A stretch of DNA of 64,000 bases from Roseiconus lacunae (GTDB taxonomy: Bacteria > Planctomycetota > Planctomycetia > Pirellulales > Pirellulaceae). The stretch is taken from NCBI RefSeq assembly GCF_008312935.1, contig NZ_VSZO01000001.1, positions 1,426,001 through 1,490,000 on the forward strand, given 5' to 3'. Below are positions 1-8,784 of the stretch, one piece after another. The translations under genes and the position numbers were made by a program. The notes beneath the pieces were generated by a model. It did not search any database. It was given only the letters and a program-made list of their open reading frames with translations, and had not been told where the DNA came from. Each line of letters begins with the position of its first letter. The stretch's first letter is position 1.

Positions 1-235
1 CGGTCATTTCACATTCGGCAATGGTCGACGTTTTAAACTTAGCGATTCCCGCGTCACGTTTTAATTGGACGATTTGAGGCAGCTTATGCGTTTTCACATG
101 AGGACGCAGCACCGAGGGATCCCGGTCTCCGGTCCACTGAAGCATTCGCCGCAGGTTTCGTTTGACCCGCTCGACATCGATCAACAGTGACGGAGAAGGA
201 ACTTCGTGTTCGTTTTCGATTTTAAACCAGCGCAT
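1..235 (-). CDS. D-threonine aldolase / D-serine dehydratase-like protein, N-terminal part (runs off left edge)
   Basis: The first 78 residues of a PLP-dependent alanine-racemase-fold enzyme are visible; the rest lies beyond the window. The N-terminus has the family layout: a short lead with PSLLID, a helix with a VERVKRNLRRM pattern, and then RPHVKTHK. Family knowledge places the PLP Schiff-base lysine in this RPHxKTHK segment (about residue 48). Members cleave D-3-hydroxyamino acids or deaminate D-serine in the cytoplasm; which reaction applies here cannot be told without the metal-binding C-terminal domain. The ATG at 233-235 is the natural start because the family consensus begins about 12 residues later. 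The gene is followed by 107 bp without a gene. Confidence 0.8.
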   Translation of the reverse strand, partial: MRWFKIENEHEVPSPSLLIDVERVKRNLRRMLQWTGDRDPSVLRPHVKTHKLPQIVQLKRDAGIAKFKTSTIAECEMT

Positions 236-342
236 TCTTGATTCGTTCAATGATTCATTCGCTCAAAAGGGATCGAATTGATCATTCTAGCACGCCGGCG
301 GTGTTCGAGAATCGAACGCACGCGTTGAACAGATATTACAGC

Positions 343-2757
343 TCAGCCGTGACGATCAGCGGCGACCTTGCTGGCTTGGCGGACGAGCTCGACAAAGTCC
401 CGACGGAAGCCACTGGGGTCATCGCCGCTCGCTTGAGACGCTAAACGATGAATCAAGTCAAAATCTGATTCGGGATCCTCAGCCGCGTCTTCATCGACTC
501 GTCTTGCGGCAAGTTGATGCGAAGGGCTTTGCAATAGCATTCCGAACGCCGCGACTGCCGCCGCGAAACGAAAGTCATCCGCTGTGTCTTCGAATGCGGC
601 CCCGCTGTCCTCGGCGCTGACTTCGATTACTTTCGCTCGGTCCTGCTGCGGATCTCGGTATTGCAATCGCAGGGTCATCACTTCGCCGCTACTGGCAAGG
701 TCATTGAATGCGACGGGCGTTTGATAACGCAGTCCTTCGGTGGGCGATGTCGCTACCGATCCTGCGTTTCCATCGTGACGTGGAACGATTTCGTAGAGCG
801 CGGTGACGGAGTGTCCCGACAAAACTTCGTCATTCAAGTCGGTATCGCTCCGGATGGTTCGACCGGTCAGTTGGTCCTCGTAGCCGATCAATCGATAGGC
901 TTTGACCTCGTGTGGGTTGAACTCGATCCGTAAGTCAATGTCTTGGGCGATCACGATTCGCCGAAGCTCGATTTGCTTTAAGAATTGTTCTTGCCCATCG
1001 GCACGGTTCTTGATCGCGTGATGTGATCCACTTCCCTTACTGCACAGACGCGACATCAGTTCATGGTCCGCTATCGCGCCGCCAAACTGAAATGCCGAAA
1101 AAGTCACCCGGTCGCTTTGCCGCTGAATAAAACGAGACAACGCCCCCGTGTCTTTGATACCGACGTTGCAATCGTCGTCAGTGCAGAGGATGACTCGGTT
1201 TGTTCCGCCGGGGATGTAGTGACGTTCGGCAATTTTATAAGCCAACTGAATCCCTTCGCCACGCTTGATATCGCCGCCCCGACGCAATCGGTCGATTGCG
1301 TCCACAATGATTCGTTTTTGATCACCTGTCGTGGCGTCGAGTACCAATCCCTTCGCCCCGGCGTAAGCGACCAACGCGATTGAGTCGTCTTTGTCGAGTT
1401 GTTCGACGATGGCCATCAAGCCCTGGACCGCCAAAGGCAGTTTTTCTGGCCGATTCATCGATCCCGATACATCGATCAAGAATACCAAGTTCGCCGGGCG
1501 ACGCCGCTGCTTGACTTCACGTCCTTGAATGCCAATCCGTGCCAGTCGGTGAGACGCGTTCCAAGGACACGAGGCGAGATCCATCTCAATGGCAAAGGCA
1601 TCCTCGCCTTGCGGGGTCGGGTAGTCGTACTTGAAAAAATTCACCATCTGTTCGACGGCCACATCACTGGTCGAGGGAAGTGTTTGGCGGGCGATCAATT
1701 TGCGAATCGACAAGTATGCTTCACGTTCGACATTGATCGGGAACGCCGAAAGAGGTGTCACAGCGGCCGATTCAAATAAGCCTCGACGGTTCGACACCAT
1801 CGAACGATTGGCTGTCTCGCGAGACGCATAAAACGCGTCATCCATCAGCCGTTCGGTTGCCAGTGTTTCTGCAGCCAGCTCGGTCGCATCGAAGTTGTTA
1901 TCTGGATTGTCGACCGCGACTTGATCAACCGTTCGACTGTCAGTGTCGCTAACTGTTTGATTAGCGATCGATTGCGTTTCTCCACCCGCCACATTTATCG
2001 CTGATGTGGTTTCGTTGGCACGGGTATCGTGTGGACGATTCATCGCGACCCCTTGGTCGTTTTCAACTCCGGAGGTCCCCGGGATGTCAGCTTTGTCAGA
2101 CGAGGTGACGTCGATGCGGACGACGTTGCGATTTGTTTTGTCAGGGCTATCTCCGGCGTTAACGACCCTTGGGCTCACGGACGATGGATCACCGATCGAT
2201 GTCACGTCCGATTGCGCGTCCTGCGCGGCCGCTCGAGGTCGCGCGGCCAATTGGCGCTGAAGCGATTGAATCTGTTTTTCGAAAGTCAAGTTTCGCTGAG
2301 CAAGCAACCGGTTTTGTCGTTCAATTTCCTGGATCTGCTTTTGCAATTGCTGCGTTTCGGTCTTTGCCGAAATCACTCGGTGCAGCGCCGGGAATGTCAG
2401 ACCACAGGCCAACAACAGCGAAGCGGCGATCGCCAACGCATAACCAAAAGAATGGTTCGACGATTCATCAGACGTCACCGTGATTGGCGGTACTGGGTTT
2501 TGTTCGGCGTGTTCGATCGCCGTCTCGACCGCTTCACGCTGTGGTCTTGGCAACGTGATCGACGTCGTGGCGAATTCGGCGGCCAGTGTTGCGGCAGTTT
2601 CACGGATTGTGGCAACGGATGCTCGCACTTCGGCCGAGCTTTCCATCAACGCGGTGAATTCGGCGGCTTCCGTTGGATCGAGTTCACCGAACACAAATGC
2701 GGTCGCTTGTTCTTGCAACCACTGGTCGTCTCGAGAGGCGGCGTTGGACGATGTCAT
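343..2757 (-). CDS. Membrane-anchored von Willebrand factor A protein with anti-sigma-like N-terminus (YfbK/DUF3520 type)
   Basis: About 804 residues. Visible parts in order: an N-terminal acidic helical segment with FGELDPTEAAEF (about 20-35) as in planctomycete transmembrane anti-sigma factors, one membrane helix (about 105-125), a coiled coil (about 134-172), a low-complexity Ser/Asp/Thr-rich linker (about 175-300), a VWA domain with the MIDAS motif DVSGSM (about 429-434), and a DUF3520-like C-terminus. The usual GGST and TDGD positions of YfbK-type VWA domains read GGDI and TDDD, so metal binding may be altered. It lies 4 bp downstream of an ECF sigma gene. An alternative in-frame ATG at 2796 would overlap the sigma gene; I prefer 2757, right after the sigma stop. 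The inferred role is a sensor that holds the sigma factor at the membrane. Confidence 0.82.
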   Translation of the reverse strand: MTSSNAASRDDQWLQEQATAFVFGELDPTEAAEFTALMESSAEVRASVATIRETAATLAAEFATTSITLPRPQREAVETAIEHAEQNPVPPITVTSDESSNHSFGYALAIAASLLLACGLTFPALHRVISAKTETQQLQKQIQEIERQNRLLAQRNLTFEKQIQSLQRQLAARPRAAAQDAQSDVTSIGDPSSVSPRVVNAGDSPDKTNRNVVRIDVTSSDKADIPGTSGVENDQGVAMNRPHDTRANETTSAINVAGGETQSIANQTVSDTDSRTVDQVAVDNPDNNFDATELAAETLATERLMDDAFYASRETANRSMVSNRRGLFESAAVTPLSAFPINVEREAYLSIRKLIARQTLPSTSDVAVEQMVNFFKYDYPTPQGEDAFAIEMDLASCPWNASHRLARIGIQGREVKQRRRPANLVFLIDVSGSMNRPEKLPLAVQGLMAIVEQLDKDDSIALVAYAGAKGLVLDATTGDQKRIIVDAIDRLRRGGDIKRGEGIQLAYKIAERHYIPGGTNRVILCTDDDCNVGIKDTGALSRFIQRQSDRVTFSAFQFGGAIADHELMSRLCSKGSGSHHAIKNRADGQEQFLKQIELRRIVIAQDIDLRIEFNPHEVKAYRLIGYEDQLTGRTIRSDTDLNDEVLSGHSVTALYEIVPRHDGNAGSVATSPTEGLRYQTPVAFNDLASSGEVMTLRLQYRDPQQDRAKVIEVSAEDSGAAFEDTADDFRFAAAVAAFGMLLQSPSHQLAARRVDEDAAEDPESDFDLIHRLASQASGDDPSGFRRDFVELVRQASKVAADRHG

Positions 2758-2761
2758 TGGA

Positions 2762-3358
2762 CTAGGAATTACTTTCGGAAGGGGCGAGACGTTCACGAAC
2801 CGTTTTCAGCCCTGTGCTCAAGAGATAGCCAACGTTTCCGACGCTTAATCCGGTCGCATGGCTAATCTCGCGATAGCTAAGACCTCCTTCGATTTTTAAC
2901 CGGATGACCTCCTGCTGTCGCTCGGGTAGGTTTCCAAGCAGATTCATCGCATCGTTGTATCGTTCGGCCATGTCGGCTTGGGTGATCGGATCTACATCGC
3001 GGCTGGGTTCTTTTTCGGCGACGGTGTCTTGTAGTGACTTCATCCGTCCTTCCTTCTTCATGATGTCGAGGGCCCGATTTCGGCAGACGCGAAACAACCA
3101 TTGCCGCACACGCCCGTCGACCTTGCCGCGTGGCTGCTTACAAAGCCTCAAAAAGACGTCCTGTACCAAATCATTCGCCCGATCACGATCGCCTAATAGA
3201 TGTTTGGCATAGCCCAGCAGCGCCAGTTCGTTGTCTCGAAACGCTTCGGACAACCAACCGTCACTCCTGCCGTCGGATCGAGACTCGTCCGATCGATCGC
3301 GATGATCTTCGTGACGAATCGAACCAACGGAATCATATTTTGGATCGGTCTGCTTCAT
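2762..3358 (-). CDS. RNA polymerase sigma-70 family factor, ECF subfamily
   Basis: A 198-residue ECF-type sigma factor. Region 2 is visible as YAKHLLGDRDRANDLVQDVF followed by WLFRVCRNRALDIMKKEGR, and region 4 as LPERQQEVIRLKIEGGLSYREI with a helix-turn-helix ending in STGLKTVRERL. A longer reading frame upstream (to 3484) has a basic, unconserved N-terminus, so I chose the ATG at 3358 (start MKQTDPKYDSV), which leaves about 30 residues before region 2. The stop is 4 bp before the start of the membrane VWA protein, so the two are almost certainly co-transcribed as sigma plus regulator. The target promoters are unknown. Confidence 0.9.
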   Translation of the reverse strand: MKQTDPKYDSVGSIRHEDHRDRSDESRSDGRSDGWLSEAFRDNELALLGYAKHLLGDRDRANDLVQDVFLRLCKQPRGKVDGRVRQWLFRVCRNRALDIMKKEGRMKSLQDTVAEKEPSRDVDPITQADMAERYNDAMNLLGNLPERQQEVIRLKIEGGLSYREISHATGLSVGNVGYLLSTGLKTVRERLAPSESNS

Positions 3359-3552
3359 TGCCTGTTGCAGGCGAAAGATAAGGTTTGCGGATCCTTGCAC
3401 TTGTTCTAACGATCGAAACGCCAGATCCTTAGAAAAGATTTTTGCCGCGCGGCGTCTGCCAAGTCGCTGCAAAGTCATCGCCAACGCGAACCAAGCGGCC
3501 TGTTGGCGATAACGCTCTGCTCACGCATGATCGCCGACAGCCTTGCGACCTG

Positions 3553-3588
3553 GCTTCGGCCCTCGTACAGGCTTCGGCCCTCGTACAG
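3553..3588. repeat. 18-bp tandem duplication
   Basis: The 18-bp unit GCTTCGGCCCTCGTACAG occurs twice back to back (3553-3570 and 3571-3588) in the 258-bp gap between the PQQ-propeller gene end and the sigma gene start. No gene crosses it. It is probably simple slippage, and no function is evident. Confidence 0.75.
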
Positions 3589-3616
3589 GCGAGCCGATCC
3601 ACCATCCTGCGATGCG

Positions 3617-4957
3617 CTAAAGTGACTTCGGAGACACTTGAAGGCAGATTACTTCGTTGTCGTTGCGGATAAACAGTCGACCTTGATCGACCGCCGGCGC
3701 ACTCCAGACAACGCGGCGTCCGAAAGCGACCGACGTTGGTTCGATCACATTCGTTCGATCAATTTCTTCGTATCCCTCGGTGGTCAATCGGGCGATGACA
3801 AGGTCGCCAAGCTCGGTGAACATCAAATAGCGATCGTCCCCCTTCGGTGCGAGGATGAACGCGGTGGCGGAACGAAGCGGGCGCTCGGCGATCGGCTGGC
3901 CGGTTTGCCACTGACGATCACCTGACGGCAATTCGACTCCCATTAAGGCGCCATTCTGATCGAACCCATACAACATTTTGCCGTCCACGATGGGTTGAAC
4001 GTTGACCGGTGACAATGCGTGCTTATTGATGTCTTGCCAAACCACCGTCGCGGCGGGCTTGCGATCATCCAGTTCCAATAGCAAGTTCTTGTTGGAATAG
4101 CCGGCAACGTAGAGATACGTTTTGCCGTCGATTTGTGCGGTCACTGGCGACATGATGATCGAGCCATTGGTCGCTTGGTAAGGTGTCGACCAATACGGTT
4201 TGCCTGATTCAGGATCCAAGCTGCTGACCGCGTCTGGGTTGGCAATGATCAATTGGCGAACGCCACCGGCCTGGATGATCGTTGGCGGCACGTAACCTTG
4301 CTCGGATGCGGTCCCTTGGCGCCAAAGTTCCTCACCGGTGCGTTTGTTGAATGCGACCAAATGCGACCCCGTTCCGCCGACGACACAAATTAGCTTTTCA
4401 CCATCGATCAACGGGTGGCTGGCGTAGCCCCAAAGCGCCGGTTTGGTCGAATACTCACGAGGCAGGTTTTTGCTCCATTTGATCTCACCGTCGCTCGCTT
4501 GAAAACAAATCAGTTCGCCCTCGGCACCAAGCGTGTACACACGATCGCCATCGACAATTGGGGTGCAGCGTGGTCCGGCTGGATAGGAAATTGAGTAGGA
4601 AACCGGGTACGCGTGACTCCATTTTTCCTCACCTGATTGGGCATCGAGACAGCGGACTCGCTCACGGCCGGTAATTTTCTTCCGTTCAAAATTGGGCACG
4701 GTACTGTCGGCGCTGGTCTGATAGTCGGCGAGGTAGACGTTTCCACCTTGGACTGCCGGACCGGCATAGCCACCGGCAGCGGGCGCCTTCCACAAAACCG
4801 CCGGAGGGACGGCCTGGAAATCGCTGGGTAGCGTCAGATCCGTTGGGCGATTGTCGCGACCTACCCCCATCCAACCCGGCCACTCGGCAAATCCGGTCGA
4901 GGAAAGAACGGTCAACAACGCCAACGACATGAACTGACAACCGGCAAACAACCGCAT
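3617..4957 (-). CDS. Secreted PQQ-like beta-propeller repeat protein (BamB/WD40-like)
   Basis: About 446 residues starting MRLFAGCQFMSL with a signal peptide (hydrophobic residues 8-20, cleavage near TGFA-EWPGW). The mature part is built of repeated blades with PQQ-type signatures such as CLDAQSGEEKWSHA, CFQASDGEIKWSKN, AFNKRTGEELWRQG and SLDPESGKPYWSTP. Such proteins fold as an eight-bladed propeller and act as secreted scaffolds or, rarely, as quinoprotein dehydrogenases; I see no dehydrogenase active-site motif. The opening WPGWMGVGRDN resembles the common planctomycete WPQFRGPxRDG entry of this family. A longer frame to 5095 is possible but its extra 46 residues are basic and lack a signal, so I chose 4957. 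Single gene. Confidence 0.88.
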   Translation of the reverse strand: MRLFAGCQFMSLALLTVLSSTGFAEWPGWMGVGRDNRPTDLTLPSDFQAVPPAVLWKAPAAGGYAGPAVQGGNVYLADYQTSADSTVPNFERKKITGRERVRCLDAQSGEEKWSHAYPVSYSISYPAGPRCTPIVDGDRVYTLGAEGELICFQASDGEIKWSKNLPREYSTKPALWGYASHPLIDGEKLICVVGGTGSHLVAFNKRTGEELWRQGTASEQGYVPPTIIQAGGVRQLIIANPDAVSSLDPESGKPYWSTPYQATNGSIIMSPVTAQIDGKTYLYVAGYSNKNLLLELDDRKPAATVVWQDINKHALSPVNVQPIVDGKMLYGFDQNGALMGVELPSGDRQWQTGQPIAERPLRSATAFILAPKGDDRYLMFTELGDLVIARLTTEGYEEIDRTNVIEPTSVAFGRRVVWSAPAVDQGRLFIRNDNEVICLQVSPKSL

Positions 4958-5174
4958 GATTTGATGCCTAAATAAACGGGTAGTACGAGTAAGACCAGCA
5001 TGGGAGCGTTTCCCTGGTGGAGCGATCTCGATTATAAGCGAACGCGAATCGAGGCGAATCGGCGACACCCATGGAGGGCGGGGTGCGTGGTCCACCCAAA
5101 AGTTCTGGCAAAGTAGTTTTCGCCATCACAGCTTCATTCTTGTAAAGTGCGGTGCTACGACCCGCCTAGTACTT

Positions 5175-5287
5175 CGTTCCGTTTGAGAATATGGGGTTGG
5201 CTCGTCAGCCGACGGGCATTGGCCCCGGCTATTGCGCCGAAACCGTGGCAAACGCCATGCGGCTGATTCTAGAATCGAGTTGGAACG
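5175..5287. repeat. Dispersed hairpin repeat family B, copy 1
   Basis: A 113-bp element bounded by CGTTCC (5175-5180) and GGAACG (5282-5287), with an internal GTCAGCCGACGGGC and GCCCCGGCTATTG. It matches 11145-11254 in the same orientation and 14913-15107, 25345-25402 and 54543-54582 in reverse. It lies in the 687-bp gene-free stretch 4958-5644, which otherwise holds only a small hairpin at 5353-5377. The ~110-codon frame crossing it is not a gene. Confidence 0.75.
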
Positions 5288-5352
5288 GAGCACTTAGGGC
5301 CGACTCAGCGAGTCGAATCGGGATACTTTCGCAGATTCCCACCGCACTCCCG

Positions 5353-5377
5353 AACCAATCCCGGACAGGGAATGGTT
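5353..5377. other. Short hairpin with T-rich 3' flank in a gene-free stretch
   Basis: AACCAATCCC (5353-5362) and GGGAATGGTT (5368-5377) pair with one mismatch around a 5-nt loop and are followed by TGGTTTTATG. This could be a weak terminator or a remnant of a small RNA, but no gene ends just before it. Function unassigned. Confidence 0.3.
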
Positions 5378-5644
5378 TGGTTTTATGCTTAACGCGGTAC
5401 CGATCGGTTTCAGCGACGGCCCGGTGGCCGATGTTCAAAGTACCTATTGATCCGTTCATGCGGGGTGTTTCGCTAAAGCCCCCCTCTTACGCAGTAAATC
5501 GTCCACACTGCAAAATTTAGCCTCGTCCAAAGAAACCGATTCGACCAATATCCTTCTTGCAGCTAGAATGCGGCCCCGCAGGAGCGACAGGGTTTAATTA
5601 CGGGACACGTAGCAGGACGCCCGACTGGGCCCTCGAATTCTGTC

Positions 5645-6493
5645 TTGTCTAGGATTTTCATACTTCGTTCGACTGATATTCCGTCTGTGCTTCTCAAACG
5701 CTTTTCCGACACGCAGGCCGAAAAAACGACCGGTATCGATCCCCAGCAGGTTGTTGATCTGGGCAGTGGAGACCAAACGGTTCTGTTTCTGCATGGTTTA
5801 TTTGGATCACCTCACCACTGGCAACAGGTGATGGAGCGGTTGTCCGACCGTTACCGGGTGATTGCGCCGCAATTGCCGGTGGACTATCAACCTGGGCGCC
5901 GGCAACACGGAATTAACGCGATCGCTGACCTGAGCAATCAAGTTCGCGAAATGATCGATGCGATGGACATCGAACCATTTGTGATCTGTGGCAACTCGCT
6001 GGGCGGTTTGATCGCGATCGAGCTTTGCGCCGGCCAGCCGGATTACGCCAAGGGACTAGTACTCGCCGGAAGTGCCGGGCTTTTCGAACGCAGTCCGATC
6101 GGCGGAAGTCGCCCGCGTCCTTCGAAAGAATTCATTCGCAAGACTGTCACCGGAATCGTGCACCGCAAAGAGTTGGTGACCGAAGAGCTGATCGATGACT
6201 GGTACACTTCGGTCAGTGATCGTGACTACGTCCGTTTTGTTCTGCGAGTCTCTCGCGCGACACGTGACCGAACGGTCGAGGACGAATTATCCAAGCTTGA
6301 TCTTCCGACGATGATCATTTGGGGGCACCAAGACACGATCACGCCTCCGTCGACCGGTCGTGAATTTCAACGACGCATCAAGGGCTCACGGTTGGAATTC
6401 ATCGATGACTGTGGGCACGCTCCCAACTGGGAACAGCCGGAAGCGTTTGCGGACCTGCTGGATGAATTTTTGCCGACCTGCTTCGCCGAATAA
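5645..6493 (+). CDS. Alpha/beta hydrolase
   Basis: About 282 residues of the MhpC/HydN-like alpha/beta-hydrolase family. The oxyanion strand reads VLFLHGLFGSPHHW, the nucleophile elbow GNSLGG (Ser), the acid is in IIWGHQDTITP (Asp), and the catalytic His is in DCGHAPNWEQPEAF. The length is normal. No ATG precedes the conserved core: the choices are TTG at 5645 or GTG at 5687, so the start is uncertain by 14 residues. The stop is 5 bp before the next gene, an MMPL-type membrane transporter, so the two probably form an operon. A hydrolase with a lipid-type exporter suggests lipid or ester metabolism at the envelope; the substrate is unknown. Confidence 0.87.
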   Translation: MSRIFILRSTDIPSVLLKRFSDTQAEKTTGIDPQQVVDLGSGDQTVLFLHGLFGSPHHWQQVMERLSDRYRVIAPQLPVDYQPGRRQHGINAIADLSNQVREMIDAMDIEPFVICGNSLGGLIAIELCAGQPDYAKGLVLAGSAGLFERSPIGGSRPRPSKEFIRKTVTGIVHRKELVTEELIDDWYTSVSDRDYVRFVLRVSRATRDRTVEDELSKLDLPTMIIWGHQDTITPPSTGREFQRRIKGSRLEFIDDCGHAPNWEQPEAFADLLDEFLPTCFAE

Positions 6494-6498
6494 ACGCA

Positions 6499-8766
6499 TT
6501 GTCCAGCTCCGATCACGCCGTTGAATCCGGGCAGGCTGATCAGTCCCGCGAGCCGAATCCTTCGACGGCGCCGTCAGCGAATGCTCGGCGGCGAGCGATC
6601 TGGATTCTGACGATCGCTCTACTGCTGTCGCCCGCCGTCTTCTTTGCGGCCGTCAAGGCACTCAAAAGCACCTCGAACGATCCCCGGCAATGGTTGCCGA
6701 AGTCGTTCGCAGCGACAGACACTTACGATTGGTTTGGCGAGCAATTCGGTAGTGACGAAATCGCCGTCGTCAGTTGGCCTGGGTGTGACCTTGATGATCC
6801 TCGTGTGCCTGCGGTCAGTGACGCGTTGGTCGCCACGCCGTTTTTTCAATCGGTTCGCACCGGTCCGAACACGCTCGAACGGCTCGGCGGATTACCTCTA
6901 AATCTTGCCCGATCTGCGGCGATCCGTCGGCTCAAAGGTTCACTGATCGGCGCCGATGAGACGTCGACCTGTCTGGTCTTAACGACCTCGCCGGCCGGTC
7001 AAGATGACCGAACAGGCGCCGTTGCGGCGATCGAGCAAGTCGCAAACGAAGTCGGTGGGATCGCCCCGTCGGAATTGAAACTGGCCGGTCCGACGGTCGA
7101 CGCCGCGATGATCGATGCCGAGAGTCGCAAATTGTTGTTTGGTCTCGCCGGCCTATCCGCGATCGTTTCTTTTGGGGTCGCAACGTTCCGTTTGCAAAGT
7201 ATTCGACTCGCCATTTCGGTACTGCTGGTCGCCGTCTACTGCACCGCGCTGGGGCTCGCCGTGTTGTATCTTTCCGGTACGCGGATGAATCTGTTGATGA
7301 CGATGCTGCCGCCATTGATCTACGTGCTCACGGTCTCTTCGGCGGTCCACTTGGCGAATTACTACCGAGATGCACTGCAAGACTGCGACGCGGACGAATC
7401 TCCCGTTCGGCTTGCCGTTTCACATGGTTGGGTGCCGTGTTCGCTCGCCGCGCTGACGACGGCGATCGGATTGATCTCGCTGGTGTTCAGTAAGATCGAA
7501 CCGATACAAGAATTCGGACTGTTCTCTTCGATCGGTGTCGTTCTCAGTGTCATCGTACTATTCGTGCTGTTACCGTCAGCGCTGATCGCGTTTCCTCCTC
7601 GATTGCCCACGACGACAACATCGACGAAGACGGCACCGATCGCGGGGCGTTTTGCGAATTTTGTTATCCGCCGACATGCGGTGTTGGCGCTGGCGTGTTT
7701 GGTTTTGATGGGGTTCTGCGGTTGGCGGATCCCATCGATCGAATCGACGGTACGCCTGCAAGATCGCTTCTTGCCTGAGAGCGACGTGATCGACGATTAT
7801 CGTTGGCTGGAACAAAAGATCGGGCCGATGGTTCCCTTGGAAGTTGTCGTTCATTTTGACAACCAAGATCCTCGGGATCGTGTCGAACAAATCAAATTGG
7901 TCGCCAAGGTTCAGGCAAAGATCGCCGGAATCGGCGACTATGTGACCACGATGTCCGCGTTCAATTTCAGCCCGTCGCTGCCACGCGGGCACAGCGTCAG
8001 CGACATCGTCGCTCGCAAAATCATTAACGGCAAACCGATTCGCGATCAGTTGACCGAAACCCGGTTCTTGCGAGAGACCGACGACGAAAAGCTTTGGCGA
8101 ATCTCGGTGCGAGCCAATGCGATCGGAAGCCTTGACTATGGGTTGCTCGCCGAGCGAATTCAAAAAACCGTCGAGCCGATCTTGGTGGAGGAAAACATCG
8201 GTGGGACATTCACCGGCGTGATCCCGCTGATCTATAAAGCGCAGCGGCAACTGCTGATGGATTTACTGCGTAGTTTTGTTGTCGCATTCGCGATCATCGC
8301 ATTTGTATTGGTGTTCGTACTGCGAAGCGTCAGTGCAACCTGCCTGACGATGCTGCCGAACATCTTTCCCGCCGTGATTGTTTTCGGTGGCGTGCAGTGG
8401 CTTGGGATCCCGGCTCAAATCGGATCGGTGATGACGGCCAGTGCCGCGCTTGGGATCGCCGTTGACGACACGGTGCATTTGCTGACTTGGTTCAGACGCG
8501 GCATTCAGGAAGGGCGTTCACGACACGATGCGATTCGAAACGCGTTCGCCCGATGTGCCGGCGCGATGGTTCACACGACATTGATCTGTTCGTCGGGACT
8601 GATTGTGTTCGCGCTCAGCACCTTCGTCCCGGTATTGCACTTCGCTTACCTGATGGTCGTCTTGCTCGTCTCGGCACTGATCGGTGACTTGATTCTGTTG
8701 CCGGCGATTTTGGCGGGCCCACTGGGTAAGACGTTCGAAAAGCGTTCTTCTGCGGACGCCGAATAA
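6499..8766 (+). CDS. MMPL/RND-superfamily membrane transporter (sterol-sensing-domain type)
   Basis: A 755-residue membrane protein with RND architecture. It has an N-terminal membrane helix (about 32-52), a large periplasmic loop (55-205), a five-helix bundle (about 212-365), a helix around 393-412 after a linker, a second periplasmic loop (to about 590), and a second helix bundle (595-745). The end of the second bundle contains GIAVDDTVHLLTWFRRG, the typical intramembrane Asp pair region of MMPL/HpnN-like exporters. Such proteins use the proton gradient to move lipids or other hydrophobic molecules. The start is TTG at 6499, five bases after the hydrolase stop; no better codon precedes the first helix. 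The gene converges on the serine hydrolase 18 bp further on. Confidence 0.88.
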   Translation: MSSSDHAVESGQADQSREPNPSTAPSANARRRAIWILTIALLLSPAVFFAAVKALKSTSNDPRQWLPKSFAATDTYDWFGEQFGSDEIAVVSWPGCDLDDPRVPAVSDALVATPFFQSVRTGPNTLERLGGLPLNLARSAAIRRLKGSLIGADETSTCLVLTTSPAGQDDRTGAVAAIEQVANEVGGIAPSELKLAGPTVDAAMIDAESRKLLFGLAGLSAIVSFGVATFRLQSIRLAISVLLVAVYCTALGLAVLYLSGTRMNLLMTMLPPLIYVLTVSSAVHLANYYRDALQDCDADESPVRLAVSHGWVPCSLAALTTAIGLISLVFSKIEPIQEFGLFSSIGVVLSVIVLFVLLPSALIAFPPRLPTTTTSTKTAPIAGRFANFVIRRHAVLALACLVLMGFCGWRIPSIESTVRLQDRFLPESDVIDDYRWLEQKIGPMVPLEVVVHFDNQDPRDRVEQIKLVAKVQAKIAGIGDYVTTMSAFNFSPSLPRGHSVSDIVARKIINGKPIRDQLTETRFLRETDDEKLWRISVRANAIGSLDYGLLAERIQKTVEPILVEENIGGTFTGVIPLIYKAQRQLLMDLLRSFVVAFAIIAFVLVFVLRSVSATCLTMLPNIFPAVIVFGGVQWLGIPAQIGSVMTASAALGIAVDDTVHLLTWFRRGIQEGRSRHDAIRNAFARCAGAMVHTTLICSSGLIVFALSTFVPVLHFAYLMVVLLVSALIGDLILLPAILAGPLGKTFEKRSSADAE

Positions 8767-8784
8767 CCCGGTTGCGATCGTCGT

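Noticed and set aside
2029-2865. A 278-codon plus-strand frame opposite the VWA protein gene.
   Set aside because: It is an Arg/Phe-rich antisense shadow of a clearly conserved gene on the other strand.
5191-5520. A 109-codon frame upstream of the alpha/beta hydrolase.
   Set aside because: Its first third is repeat family B sequence and the rest has no protein-like pattern.
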